A stretch of 23,776 nucleotides of DNA, from positions 1 to 23,776 of IMG/VR virus record IMGVR_UViG_3300028612_001482; one strand, written 5' to 3'. Origin of the DNA: a virus. Positions 14,701-22,477 of the stretch are shown piece by piece. The notes beneath the pieces were generated by a model, which worked only from the letters and a program-made list of their open reading frames with translations, was not told where the DNA came from and ran no database searches. The translations under genes were made by a program, and so were the position numbers. Numbering within the stretch: position 1 is the first letter of the stretch; each line of letters begins with the position of its first letter.

Positions 14701-15131
14701 TAGGTAATTTGCTCTGTTCCAATATACAACGATCCCGACCCCGAAAAATTGGTGGTATCCTTTACGTTGATCGTGGTGTCGTTGTTGTCGATGCCCGTCC
14801 CCGTTAACTCTGTCTCGTCACCGGCACCATTCTTAAAAACATCAATCCCGAATCGGTCTGTCCCATCGTAGTCCATAACAGAAAACGCTATGTCGTTCCC
14901 CTTTATTTTATTATCCCATGGGACAATACTTTGCCCGAAAGTAACGCCCTCCAGGAGCAATCCGCCTATAGCAGAACTCCAGCCTTCAGCCTCCCACCCT
15001 CCACCTACCACGAACAGGTCTGCGGGTGTTGCATAGTCGGTGATTAGATATTCATAGCCTTCAATCGCGACGACAAAACAAACCTGTAATCCGTCATCAT
15101 TCCGAAAACTTGTTATCGTGGTTCCTATCAT
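11718..15131 (-). CDS. Large tail-tip / baseplate protein
   Basis: This 1137-aa protein, with the tape measure the largest in the window, lies third after the tail tube genes, where phages encode the tail-associated hub protein. A segment near residues 120-150 (TTINVKDTTNFSGSG, then ITYGGKTGTSFTDCTRG) matches a motif I know from phage tail and baseplate proteins. The rest is beta-rich with many Gly/Thr/Ser. No peptidase or lysozyme motif was seen. The ATG at 15131 overlaps the preceding stop (ATGA). At 14227-14256 it carries two tandem copies of the dispersed palindrome. A tail-tip role is likely; the exact component is unknown. Confidence 0.7.
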   Translation of the reverse strand: MIGTTITSFRNDDGLQVCFVVAIEGYEYLITDYATPADLFVVGGGWEAEGWSSAIGGLLLEGVTFGQSIVPWDNKIKGNDIAFSVMDYDGTDRFGIDVFKNGAGDETELTGTGIDNNDTTINVKDTTNFSGSGSLYIGTEQITYGGKTGTSFTDCTRGKYSPFVSSTSAMLGRNHGVTKQKDTVPITVKVSNVPRNWIGRWVGIYCHRVVGGKVDMRVNAILLHAGKIVGVQDSSSGNTVVSTGSVLGAIQNATFFDNQWMGRVKRGIYIGTDFWLKLEVGTLTSGTPSVEVSYDETFDSTTSGLTEGSYYEIGEFLDIFNEWLLGHTTAIPPTFPPAYHARLTTEWGEMKFVLSQIDYPSGIHKLRHKLTGRRLYMQMLGYAEEGPGLTVIASKNSAFEIEPNNMIPDYEPIIIRAFQGATGDGTLELEHASGKWVNNEKFLPVFISENLTLTGGNWGVIQVGDTLAVGKYVSDTEIASCRTMPEISKTLGLPFGNLLEAGFGDVRYSEGGNIDVKQVVMLEGGLKHLMTRLLATTGVGGLNHATYDEGTTWGEQMGAAIPWSLLGNEFENTLDGLFMSDNRTLVVLDGPTSFEKIFLPDMTLRGAYMIFKGGKVQFTAPQSPAAVLSVHTLTESNKAVPSGNSDLNRTPTQITGSFIRNIFKVSYNRSFKDPGKYSETKTFKYKTSIDDYGERKAITVKARNTYSGTSSGDGTTDLATYVVSCLLPTWGKPLQRLRRTIDMEFYFGVGPGDICTITDNFARNSLTGTRGIAAKPAMILSHSFGISGGMMGEVDLLVMPFDNVTAYCPVAYLDETATNSGYVAGTKTLTLRAHEYSTDGEVTDSTHFEDDDEITIEEISPSNPASTTSWDRVISSVGTNTIVLTVALSSPAFDTAKQYQVFSRVYGSATDTQKNDTYQADDGDSRIVNTRDPYHYANAIESTAFTATSSQTLPEKHSNSWFGDGAPLTVANHSNIGRMSNNLIGYKTAPKGSVMFPNGTPITGTDQDGWQLNQIIPIYVGVGAQSSSGGRLITISPFMKTSSAGQLVSVRVTISRLPPNCDPSAVPTLLNHEFAIPYHQLTFSTVSASYSAITAQSMPLTYNTGTGLTYLSIETKGSGSASPVYWGLSRCEIGAPV
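14227..14256. repeat. Two tandem 15-bp palindromes in the tail-tip gene
   Basis: GTTGTACTATCGAAC (14227-14241) is followed without a gap by GTTTCATCATAGGAC (14242-14256). The units differ at several free positions, so this is not a recent simple duplication. Confidence 0.9.
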
Positions 15132-15931
15132 GGCACAACTACGCAGCGATCAAGTCTAACATTCCAAAGACCGACCCATCCGTCCTCCATCATTTCCGCT
15201 TGAAATGTACGCAACGCTTCACCGACTATTTTATAATCTGTGTATGTCCCATCGACTCCAGCGTCCCAGTATAAGCGGCAAATTCCACCTGCGCCAGCAG
15301 CCCATGATGCCTCCCCTAGAATTGAGTCTAACCAGAATTGCTCGAAGGATTCATTAGCCCTAGACTCACCCGCTACGCGCACCTTCGGCCTAGTGACCCC
15401 GTTCCATACTAGAACATTGACTTGTTTCTTATTACCGAACAGCGCCTTGACATGCCCTAATGAACTCTCTGTCGCGAATCCGTCTGTTTCATAATGGCCT
15501 GCGTCGTTTGGGCCATACAAGCTATTTAACGGGGCATCAGGCAACCATAAAGATTTCGCTTGCGAAGCACCTGTGTATGTAGTCGCGCCGCTGAGATTTC
15601 CTTGTGTAAATCCTAGCAGATCTCTAAAGTCTGTAGATGTCCAAGTGATCGAAAACTGTGCAGGTCCGCCGTCTGTACGTGCAATCGTGACTAGCCCGGT
15701 CCCGTTTTCTGTCGCTGTGATTGAAACAGTGTAATCACCTCCCGCCAAACCCATGATGGTAGCCATATCCGCTAGAAGCGTATTGCCTGCACCATACCCC
15801 GACGACAAAAAATACTTATTCCCGGCGGTGATTGTCATCATGGAATCAACGCCGCCTTCGGTGAGCGTGAAGCCCAACCCGCCTGTTGGGATTTCAATTA
15901 GCCTTTCAAGTTTTCCAAATCTGATCGCCAT
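15128..15931 (-). CDS. Tail protein downstream of tape measure (distal tail candidate)
   Basis: This 267-aa protein is encoded between the tape measure and the large tail-tip protein, the place of the distal tail protein in many siphoviruses. The sequence is beta-rich. A segment near 100-140 (FRDLLGFTQGNLSGATTYTG) is of a kind I associate with phage structural proteins. No enzymatic motif is visible. The ATG at 15931 lies 1 nt after the tape-measure stop, and the gene's stop overlaps the next ATG (ATGA). Translation is thus coupled along tape measure, this gene and the tail-tip gene. The distal-tail call is positional only. Confidence 0.6.
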   Translation of the reverse strand: MAIRFGKLERLIEIPTGGLGFTLTEGGVDSMMTITAGNKYFLSSGYGAGNTLLADMATIMGLAGGDYTVSITATENGTGLVTIARTDGGPAQFSITWTSTDFRDLLGFTQGNLSGATTYTGASQAKSLWLPDAPLNSLYGPNDAGHYETDGFATESSLGHVKALFGNKKQVNVLVWNGVTRPKVRVAGESRANESFEQFWLDSILGEASWAAGAGGICRLYWDAGVDGTYTDYKIVGEALRTFQAEMMEDGWVGLWNVRLDRCVVVP

Positions 15932-15932
15932 G

Positions 15933-18047
15933 TCAATTCCATTCTACGACGGTTGCTCCCGCACCAGCTTGGTCGGCTTGTCGTAACATTGAACTTAATC
16001 GAAACGCTCTACGACGCGCCGAATCTGTCTCGAAATCCCCGCCTAAGATGATCGTCTGATTTCTCGAACCACCACCTCCTCCGCCCCGTTCCATACCAGC
16101 ACGGGTAGATTGTGCAGCGGCGGGTTGCATCGCCTGATACCCTCTACCCGCTAAATATGCCGCGCTACCGAAAGCTGCCGCTGCGGCGAAGTGTTTACCA
16201 GCCGACCAGAAATTAAATTTCGCTAGACTTACAAGACCCTCGGCAGTGCTGGATATTGCATTTACGGCTGCCGTCTTCGCGATATTTTTTAACACTTCTG
16301 CTGTTGCTCTAGTGAACGCTTCAGACATTGATCCGCTGCCCGTGATCCAAGCATCGAAGGCGGCGTTGGCTCCTAGCTTTAGAACGTCAAAGGATAGGGC
16401 AAGGTTTAAAACACTCATGGCAAAGTCGTCGAATTTTACTATGCCCTGATCGGGGATCGCAAAGATGTTTTCTTTTGTTTTTTGCAGTGCGGCAGCATCT
16501 TCTTCTTTGAGCCTCACCCGTTCCATTACGCGCTGATTACGCAGATTACTCTCCTTGTCCTTTTCATTCTGTTCGAATCTGGCACGTTCTTGCTCCGCTC
16601 GAAATTCGTCCCTTAATTTCTGCTCGTTAGCTAAATAGAATGCATTGTATTTTTCAACATAATCTAAAGTATCCTTGCGAAACTTCGCCGTTGCTGCTCT
16701 TTTTTTATCACGTGCCGAAGCACCCGCCTCCCATGCCTCTTGTTTTTCCTGTTTTTTTCGTGCCGCTAAGAGATTCGTTTCTCTTATTTTTTGCGCCGCT
16801 GCCCTTAATTTTTTTATTTGTGCCGCCACTAATTTTTCAGCCTTGAGACTGGTCATGGCTCCCCATGCTTTCTCGAAAGAAATTACTATGGCTGTTACTT
16901 CGGCGTTCTCGAATACCCCAAGCTGCGTAGTCTCATACGCCCATTTATTAAGTGTTCCATAATAGGACTTCTCTGTTGTATTTGGGTTGTCCAGGAGCCC
17001 TCTCATCGTAGCTAAAAACTCCCGTTGGGTCGGGTAACTTTTGACGCGATCATACTTAGCCGATTCGGGAGTCTTGCCCGGTTCATATCCTGTCCGTCTG
17101 TACTTGCTCTTGTCTTGTGCAGCGATTTCCTTAAGCCGCTTGGTTCGCCACCCTTCGATAACGACACCTGTTCCACTACCGAACGTCCCTCCCATCGTCC
17201 CGGTGGGCTTGGCAAAGATCGAATCAGCCTTAGTAACTTTGGGTAGGTTTCGCTGGAGTTTTTGCCACTGCCGATCTATCACCTCAAATATTAGACTCCA
17301 GCCTTCGACAACCATGGCGAGAGCGTCAACGAGCACAGGGATCACTTTCGTGGCCATATTCCCGAACAGATCTTTGACACTATTCGCCGCTTTTTTTATT
17401 CTCGCAATAGAACGGTCGAATTTATCGGTAGGCATGTCTAGCTTCCCTTTGAAATCATTAATCCGGCCTTCGGCCTTTTTCATCATTTCATTGAAGCCTT
17501 TTACACTGCCCCCTTGTTCCTTAAACGCTGTTCCTAGTTTTACGATACCTTTTGCGCTAGCATCTTTAGCGGCGGTAGATACTCGCTTGAAAGCCTCCGA
17601 TAATGGGATCATCTCCTCTTTGCGGAGAACCATCGCTAACTTAGTTAGCTTTTGCATCTCCTCGCCTGTTAGCTTGAATTTCCCGGAATTTGCCTCCGCT
17701 TGAAATCGCAAAAGATCCATGTCGCTAACAAGGTTCTTTGTTTCATCCTGCAACATGCCCAGATTTTTTCCCATACCATTCGCCATAAGGCGACTACGTT
17801 CTTTTACGTAGTCAACGCTCATGGCAAGAGTCTTGTAGGATGCGTATAGCGCCGCGATAACCATGCCTCCTCGCATTACCTGGGTATTCAGACGGTAGAC
17901 TGCGGCCTGCTGCTTTGCTAATCTTAATATTTGTCCTTTGTCTCTTTTCTTTTCTTCTTTTTCTAGGATTCTGGTTTTCCTGACCCGATCCCTGATGTCC
18001 ATCTTCATCACGGTGAGGTGTTGCGATGTGAGACTAAAAATACCCAT
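15933..18047 (-). CDS. Tape measure protein
   Basis: This 704-aa protein should set tail length and sit inside the tail tube. It is mostly helical, with a basic N-terminus (RDRVRKTRILEKEEKKRDKG) and a hydrophobic stretch near 60-72. A long Lys/Glu/Ala/Arg coiled-coil region runs from about 410 to 540. Ala/Gly-rich hydrophobic helices follow near 605-650, and a Gly-rich run lies near 665. This profile and its place after the chaperone pair identify it. By the usual 1.5 angstrom per residue rule the tail would be about 105 nm. The ATG at 18047 forms TAATG with the upstream stop and follows an AGGTGAG site. Confidence 0.9.
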   Translation of the reverse strand: MGIFSLTSQHLTVMKMDIRDRVRKTRILEKEEKKRDKGQILRLAKQQAAVYRLNTQVMRGGMVIAALYASYKTLAMSVDYVKERSRLMANGMGKNLGMLQDETKNLVSDMDLLRFQAEANSGKFKLTGEEMQKLTKLAMVLRKEEMIPLSEAFKRVSTAAKDASAKGIVKLGTAFKEQGGSVKGFNEMMKKAEGRINDFKGKLDMPTDKFDRSIARIKKAANSVKDLFGNMATKVIPVLVDALAMVVEGWSLIFEVIDRQWQKLQRNLPKVTKADSIFAKPTGTMGGTFGSGTGVVIEGWRTKRLKEIAAQDKSKYRRTGYEPGKTPESAKYDRVKSYPTQREFLATMRGLLDNPNTTEKSYYGTLNKWAYETTQLGVFENAEVTAIVISFEKAWGAMTSLKAEKLVAAQIKKLRAAAQKIRETNLLAARKKQEKQEAWEAGASARDKKRAATAKFRKDTLDYVEKYNAFYLANEQKLRDEFRAEQERARFEQNEKDKESNLRNQRVMERVRLKEEDAAALQKTKENIFAIPDQGIVKFDDFAMSVLNLALSFDVLKLGANAAFDAWITGSGSMSEAFTRATAEVLKNIAKTAAVNAISSTAEGLVSLAKFNFWSAGKHFAAAAAFGSAAYLAGRGYQAMQPAAAQSTRAGMERGGGGGGSRNQTIILGGDFETDSARRRAFRLSSMLRQADQAGAGATVVEWN

Positions 18048-18412
18048 TACTCACCTGCCTGCCTGTTGCATAATCGAGCTTCTAAATTCTGGACAGAGTT
18101 ATCCAGAAAATCGATACACTCAAAAAGTAATCCGGTCAACGGTGCATCTTCGTACCGTTCTTTTATGCAACCATTTTTCCAATGAGATCGGACCCTCGCT
18201 GTTTCTATAACTTGCGGGAGAGTTATCAAGTAACCAGGGCAGACACTACAGTCCGGCCCCCAATGAGGAGGATTAGGGAACCCCGGACCTGTTCTATTAT
18301 GAGGGGGCATTCTCCCGCAATTCCAACGGGCACGAATGGACGGGTCAACGTTTTCCTCGCAGTGGAAACAGTTCAAAAACTCCTGCGAATTTGGGTGGTT
18401 TTCCTGTTCCAT
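18047..18412 (-). CDS. Tail chaperone extension, -1 frame product (T of G/GT), Cys-rich
   Basis: The 121 codons from the ATG at 18412 probably serve mainly as the C-terminal part of a frameshifted tail-assembly chaperone. The frame stays open upstream, past this ATG, into the end of the previous gene. It meets that gene at a CCCTTTG slippery site just before its stop. The fusion would have 159 + 17 + 121 = 297 residues. The segment carries C15-x2-C18, C32 and C55-x2-C58, a pattern able to bind zinc, and a Pro/Gly-rich middle. The stop overlaps the tape-measure ATG (TAATG), as expected for a chaperone that handles the tape measure. Independent initiation at 18412 cannot be excluded. Confidence 0.7.
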   Translation of the reverse strand: MEQENHPNSQEFLNCFHCEENVDPSIRARWNCGRMPPHNRTGPGFPNPPHWGPDCSVCPGYLITLPQVIETARVRSHWKNGCIKERYEDAPLTGLLFECIDFLDNSVQNLEARLCNRQAGE

Positions 18413-18459
18413 CTTAGAACGCCTATATTGGATCTCCGGTAATAACTGGAGACCCCTAA

Positions 18460-18939
18460 TTACAAAGGGTTCGCACTTAGTTGTAGGATTGCCCTAACTC
18501 CGATCTGATTCACGGCTGAGCCGTCGTCGATAAGATCCAGAACTTGCATCGATTCTTCTGTTGCAATATGCAACCCCAAGTCTTTATCAAAAGTTTTCGC
18601 TACCTCAACGATTTTCCCATTCACGTCTACAAGACCTTCAACTTCAAGGACCGCGATTTGACATGCAACATAAGCGGCGGTAGGGGAGATCATATCATCT
18701 ACAAAAGTTTTTCTAATAAAATCCTGAAGCATTCTTTTTGCCTTGCCCCGGATGTGTCGCAATTTCCACTTCGCAGGCTCCTCTCCTGGTTTTAAAACAA
18801 CCTTTGAGAAATCTCCCGTTTTAACATATTCGTCCCATGTTTCACTGTGGGACGGTGCCTCTCTGTCTATTGCTGGATCGTCCGAGTAAATAGCGATGTA
18901 ATCATTGACCAGGGTCGCGGTCGCGGCTAACGTTAGCAT
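18460..18939 (-). CDS. Tail assembly chaperone (G-like)
   Basis: This 159-aa protein is probably the short form of the tail assembly chaperone that keeps the tape measure soluble. It lies between the tail tube and tape-measure genes, as lambda G does. The sequence is helical and acidic, with no other motif. The ATG at 18939 follows a strong AAGGAGG site. Its last codons AAC CCT TTG are followed at once by TAA and form a canonical X XXY YYZ slippery heptamer. A hairpin lies 8 nt beyond. A fraction of ribosomes should therefore shift -1 and make the longer product. Confidence 0.8.
   Translation of the reverse strand: MLTLAATATLVNDYIAIYSDDPAIDREAPSHSETWDEYVKTGDFSKVVLKPGEEPAKWKLRHIRGKAKRMLQDFIRKTFVDDMISPTAAYVACQIAVLEVEGLVDVNGKIVEVAKTFDKDLGLHIATEESMQVLDLIDDGSAVNQIGVRAILQLSANPL
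18463..18469 (-). other. -1 ribosomal frameshift site CCCTTTG
   Basis: On the minus strand C CCT TTG sits in the zero frame immediately before the TAA stop. A hairpin at 18454-18430 (GGTCTCC pairing with GGAGATCC, seven pairs, one bulged U, 10-nt loop) starts 8 nt downstream. After a -1 shift the frame continues through 17 codons into the Cys-rich segment. Heptamer, spacing, hairpin and gene position all agree with the G/GT system of tailed phages. Confidence 0.8.
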
Positions 18940-18954
18940 TTGTCCTCCTTGTTT

Positions 18955-20193
18955 TTATCCCATACCTAAAATGAAATTTGCTTTTTCTAAAGCAAGCGTT
19001 TTTGTTTCGCTTGTTACTGCTCGCATAGAAATCCTTTGTCGATTGATTCCGTCCATGTCGAACTGGGTTGGTCGTTGTCCTACAATAGAACACTTAGGAA
19101 AGTAGAATCCGACCGTTGCTCCATCACGACCTGCGCTTAAAGTGTAAAGACAATGTTTATAACTTTGCGAGCCTTCAGCGGTGTTCCATAATGAGTCGAA
19201 GGTGGTAGTCCCACTTGTCTCACTATCGATCACAAATTCAAAACTTGCTTGTGTCCTTGTCCTTCTTGCCCCCACGATAACTTGATGTCCATCCGCCGCT
19301 CCGGGTCCACGAAGTTCTACAGATCCGAAATCAATAGTTAGGCTAAACTCGCGAATCGTGTAGGTTGCTCGTGTATCACTATCGAACGTTTGAAAAAAGA
19401 ACGATCCACCAGCGACGGGGGAGGGAACATGGGAAGTCACAGCCGTCGCCGTTGGGAATGTTTCGCTTGAATGTGGATGAACGGCCCATCGTGAAACGCC
19501 CATCGTTACGCTAACAGTGGGGATCTCTCCAGGGCTCAAACCACCGAATGCAATCCCTGTAGGAAAGCACCCGTGCAGTCTGTATTGCTGATTTGCTGTT
19601 TGAATACAAAAACGATAACTCATAGGAGTCGTCCCCGTTGTCGGTCCTTCGTTCGGGTATAATAGAACAGGCGCATATAGAACGTCCCCGACATCAGGGG
19701 ATGCCCCTAACGCAGTGTGCATCAACATAGTGGTCCCATCCTTCACCGCTATGTATTGACCGTCCCCCCTGCCATCTCCAAGTGTTCCAACACGCAACAG
19801 CGAACCGTTCGCGAAAGTTGCGTCCGTTTCCGTGAATTGGTTTGAATTAGTAAATGCGGCAATAGTTCCACCGTCGCTTGAGTCGCTGTAAGCACCGATC
19901 ACGTTACCGACAAATTTTTCAATCGATGTCGCGGTAATCGCGCCTGTAGTTGCTGTTCCATGACCGCACAGGTACATTTCGATTGTTATCGATCCAGCTT
20001 GCTGCCCCCGCATCATATGAACCCCGGAGTTTTGATACTGATGAACAGGGTCCACCGGCATCATTTCCTGGGTTAAGCCCGACAAATCCACCGCGCTGGT
20101 CACGGGCAATCTTTCATCGAACGTGTTAACCGCTTCACCGAAAGCAGATTCGTCGGCCATTAGTAGAGATCCTAAATTTGATGGTTGTCCCAT
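18955..20193 (-). CDS. Major tail tube protein
   Basis: This 412-aa protein is the best candidate for the tail tube subunit. It lies just before the chaperone pair and tape measure. It is beta-rich, with alternating polar and hydrophobic strands and no enzymatic motif. It is larger than many tube proteins and may carry an added surface domain. The ATG at 20193 is chosen because AGGAG lies 9 nt upstream. A TTG two codons earlier would leave only 3 nt of spacing. The strong AAGGAGG of the next gene and the compact junctions fit a highly expressed tail operon. Two tandem palindromes lie within it at 19373-19402. The call rests on position and composition. Confidence 0.7.
   Translation of the reverse strand: MGQPSNLGSLLMADESAFGEAVNTFDERLPVTSAVDLSGLTQEMMPVDPVHQYQNSGVHMMRGQQAGSITIEMYLCGHGTATTGAITATSIEKFVGNVIGAYSDSSDGGTIAAFTNSNQFTETDATFANGSLLRVGTLGDGRGDGQYIAVKDGTTMLMHTALGASPDVGDVLYAPVLLYPNEGPTTGTTPMSYRFCIQTANQQYRLHGCFPTGIAFGGLSPGEIPTVSVTMGVSRWAVHPHSSETFPTATAVTSHVPSPVAGGSFFFQTFDSDTRATYTIREFSLTIDFGSVELRGPGAADGHQVIVGARRTRTQASFEFVIDSETSGTTTFDSLWNTAEGSQSYKHCLYTLSAGRDGATVGFYFPKCSIVGQRPTQFDMDGINRQRISMRAVTSETKTLALEKANFILGMG
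19373..19402. repeat. Two tandem 15-bp palindromes in the tail tube gene
   Basis: GTATCACTATCGAAC (19373-19387) is followed directly by GTTTGAAAAAAGAAC (19388-19402). The second unit is weaker but keeps the GTT and GAAC ends in exact 15-bp register. Confidence 0.75.
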
Positions 20194-20195
20194 TA

Positions 20196-20663
20196 TCAAA
20201 CGCTCCTATAAAATCGAAAAGTGAAAACCATAGCCAAGAAGGACACACCGTCGTGATCCTCCATTAACATCGAATCCAGTACTGCGTGACTATCCGTGTA
20301 ATTCCCTGTTCCATTATGGCCCAGGCTTTTCTCTATCTGGTAGAAATCTTTTCTCATTAGGTCGCCCAGATCTCTGAGATTGTCCCGACCATACCTGAAA
20401 TCATTGGGATAGGCTATGACAACCGACTCCGTGCCTTCAACGAATTCGACATCGCTGTTCGTTATTGCAACAGGTTCATAATCGAACATATCCAAAACGC
20501 TGAAGCGTCTAAATGCGGCCTGTGTATTCTCTACGCACCAATCGCGAAAATCATTCTCTGCGCGGTGTCGCCTAAACCTTACAGAACTAATCAACGAGGG
20601 GGTGAGCCCTTCGATAAGGCTAATCTGCGTAGTTCGGACTGTTTCGTAGTCGGTGGTTCCCAT
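20196..20663 (-). CDS. Tail completion / tail terminator candidate
   Basis: This 155-aa protein is not recognised from motifs. It is a compact mixed alpha/beta sequence with no membrane segment. Many tailed phages encode the tail terminator or a head-tail joining protein directly before the tube gene, which is where this gene lies. The ATG at 20663 forms TAATG with the upstream stop. Its own stop lies 2 nt before the tube gene's ATG. The start codon is embedded in a copy of the dispersed palindrome. The functional name is positional only. Confidence 0.55.
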   Translation of the reverse strand: MGTTDYETVRTTQISLIEGLTPSLISSVRFRRHRAENDFRDWCVENTQAAFRRFSVLDMFDYEPVAITNSDVEFVEGTESVVIAYPNDFRYGRDNLRDLGDLMRKDFYQIEKSLGHNGTGNYTDSHAVLDSMLMEDHDGVSFLAMVFTFRFYRSV

Positions 20664-20929
20664 TATTCAACCGTGTGCCCCAATGAAACAAGGTCCACCT
20701 CCGCCGCATTCATTAACTCTTCGATAGTGGGAGGCGCGTCTACCCACCCGCTAATATGATGGTACGGGAACGGGTCGTTGTTGTCGTCGTAAATTGAGAC
20801 TTCGACATGCCCCGGAGCATACGTAAGACAAGCTACGCTGTAACTCCATTTGTAAGAGCCGTCGTCATTCGCTACCCGCGATACTTTATGCTCAAGAACA
20901 TTTGCGTAAATCGGTTTTTCTAAAAGCAT
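20663..20929 (-). CDS. Small hypothetical virion-operon protein
   Basis: This 88-aa protein starts MLLEKPIYANVLEHK and is beta-rich and acidic (VSIYDDNNDPFPYHH). It is not recognised. The frame is open far upstream, but the ATG at 20929 is chosen because AAGGAG lies 5 nt before it and it sits 2 nt after the LamG protein's stop. Its stop overlaps the next start (TAATG). It may be a small head-tail joining or tail accessory protein. Confidence 0.6.
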   Translation of the reverse strand: MLLEKPIYANVLEHKVSRVANDDGSYKWSYSVACLTYAPGHVEVSIYDDNNDPFPYHHISGWVDAPPTIEELMNAAEVDLVSLGHTVE

Positions 20930-20931
20930 GT

Positions 20932-22464
20932 TTACTCCTTGAATGGATGCCCCGGCCCAAACGAAATTTCTGTCGTGTTGTCGGGGACAAGATCGTTTCC
21001 GTTCCCGCTCATATCTTCCAAATTCCCAGAAGCATCCGGGTGCCCTGGCCAATATCCAACTAGCCCCGACTGTGCCGTTATGGAACTATTGTAATTGGCA
21101 TTCACCTCACCAGATGTCCGGGTTTTGTTCCATAATCGGATCTCTGCAAATTTGCCATTCCAACTCCAGAGCCAATAATCGGAATCTGCATCCCAATTGC
21201 CAAGAGTAAGCTGATCGTCTAGGTCTTCGATTCCAGGCGATACAGCGACAGCGTCACCCGATCCGATATGTTGCTGCCCTTGGACCGATCCATCAATGTA
21301 GATCGTCCACTGGGTCGCCGGTGTTGATTGTGAAATATCAAAGACGAAGGCGACATGTGTCCAATCGCAATTTTCTTTTCGTCGTGGACACACCGGTTGC
21401 CCTGCACCGTGCAGCCATTGATATTTTAATGCCGTGTTTGTGCCATCACACGCCCTAGCTTCAAATTGCATCCCGCCTGAGATTCCTTTGCAGCAAATTT
21501 CGTAGCTCATATTGTTCGCCACCATGTTCCCGCTCGCACCACTTTTGCCAAAACAGAAATTTCTATAAACGGTATTGTATTCGTTTCTCGCCCACCAAAA
21601 TTCTATAGTCAAATCCCCGGATATTTCAAACGCTGCATCGTCTGTATGACGTAGCGCGTTTATCTGATTGCTCCATGTCTGTGCCATAACAACACAACGT
21701 TTTTCTTTCGTATTGGACCGAGTATGCAACGGGGGATAGCCTGAAAAAAACGGTTCAAAATCGTTACCATACCCGCTCCGATCTCGGTAGTCGTTAGCAA
21801 GTGGCCAATACCCGACGAGCCCTTGCTCCCCCCGCGCAGGTCGCCGCGTCATCAATTCTCGGTGTTGTGCTGCGGTTAACGCCGTGTTCCATAATGATAG
21901 TTCGGAATAGTCAGAGTTATGAGTGTATGAACTCGAAAAAACATACCGCGTCCCCATCGTCAAACCATAGCCCGGAAAAGACCTAATGTCGTCGATTACG
22001 TTCCCGCTGCATGAACCGTTGTTGCACTCAACACCGTCGATTGTACACGTCCAGATATTCGCAATGGTGCTTTGTGTTCCGTCGCAAGTAATCCCAACAT
22101 GACACCAAGAATCAGGCGTGACATGGCAGCCTTTTGTTTCGTTCCATACCCCTTTACTTGTCTGATAATCGGCCCGGTCATATGCCCAACAGAAAATAGC
22201 AATCGGTCCATCAGTCGTCCCTTGCCAGATGTAGACAGTCCATCCGAGATCGCCAACAGCATACGTGTACGGGCCTTCCCACGTATGAGTGTCGCGACGG
22301 AACGAGAAATTAATGCTTAACTGTGTCATCTGCGTACCGTTGCCAGAGCCATCTTGGCCGTGAAACGGCTTTGCATAATCGAACGTTTGTTTTAACATCC
22401 TATCTTGCGACTGGCCTGGATCTGTCAAAGAGATGTGACCTGTGCTTGGTTTAAGGAATCGCAT
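20932..22464 (-). CDS. Double LamG-domain (concanavalin-like) protein
   Basis: This 510-aa protein has two jelly-roll lectin-like domains of the Laminin_G_3 type, at about 35-250 and 262-500. Each ends with the same signature: LSLWNTALTAAQHRELM, then GLVGYWPLANDYRDRSGYGN, in the first copy, and IRLWNKTRTSGEVNANY, then GLVGYWPGHPDASGN, in the second. Such domains bind carbohydrate. In phages they are found on fibres, tails or capsid decorations. There is no signal peptide. The ATG at 22464 follows AGGGTG at 7 nt and lies inside a copy of the dispersed palindrome. The two halves probably arose by internal duplication. Surface binding is inferred; the target is unknown. Confidence 0.85.
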   Translation of the reverse strand: MRFLKPSTGHISLTDPGQSQDRMLKQTFDYAKPFHGQDGSGNGTQMTQLSINFSFRRDTHTWEGPYTYAVGDLGWTVYIWQGTTDGPIAIFCWAYDRADYQTSKGVWNETKGCHVTPDSWCHVGITCDGTQSTIANIWTCTIDGVECNNGSCSGNVIDDIRSFPGYGLTMGTRYVFSSSYTHNSDYSELSLWNTALTAAQHRELMTRRPARGEQGLVGYWPLANDYRDRSGYGNDFEPFFSGYPPLHTRSNTKEKRCVVMAQTWSNQINALRHTDDAAFEISGDLTIEFWWARNEYNTVYRNFCFGKSGASGNMVANNMSYEICCKGISGGMQFEARACDGTNTALKYQWLHGAGQPVCPRRKENCDWTHVAFVFDISQSTPATQWTIYIDGSVQGQQHIGSGDAVAVSPGIEDLDDQLTLGNWDADSDYWLWSWNGKFAEIRLWNKTRTSGEVNANYNSSITAQSGLVGYWPGHPDASGNLEDMSGNGNDLVPDNTTEISFGPGHPFKE

Positions 22465-22477
22465 AATGAAACACCCT

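Noticed and set aside
16571-16585. A tRNA-like GTTCGAATC segment
   Set aside because: It lies within the tape-measure coding sequence, is not flanked by a cloverleaf, and is a member of the palindrome family. No tRNA gene was found in the window.
16640-17703. Several plus-strand open frames opposite the tape-measure gene
   Set aside because: They are antisense shadows with Phe/Leu/Arg-rich composition and no ribosome sites.
20930-21052. A longer start for the 88-aa gene at 21052
   Set aside because: The extra 41 residues are an Arg/Cys-rich reading of the LamG gene end. The ATG at 20929 has a perfect AAGGAG site.
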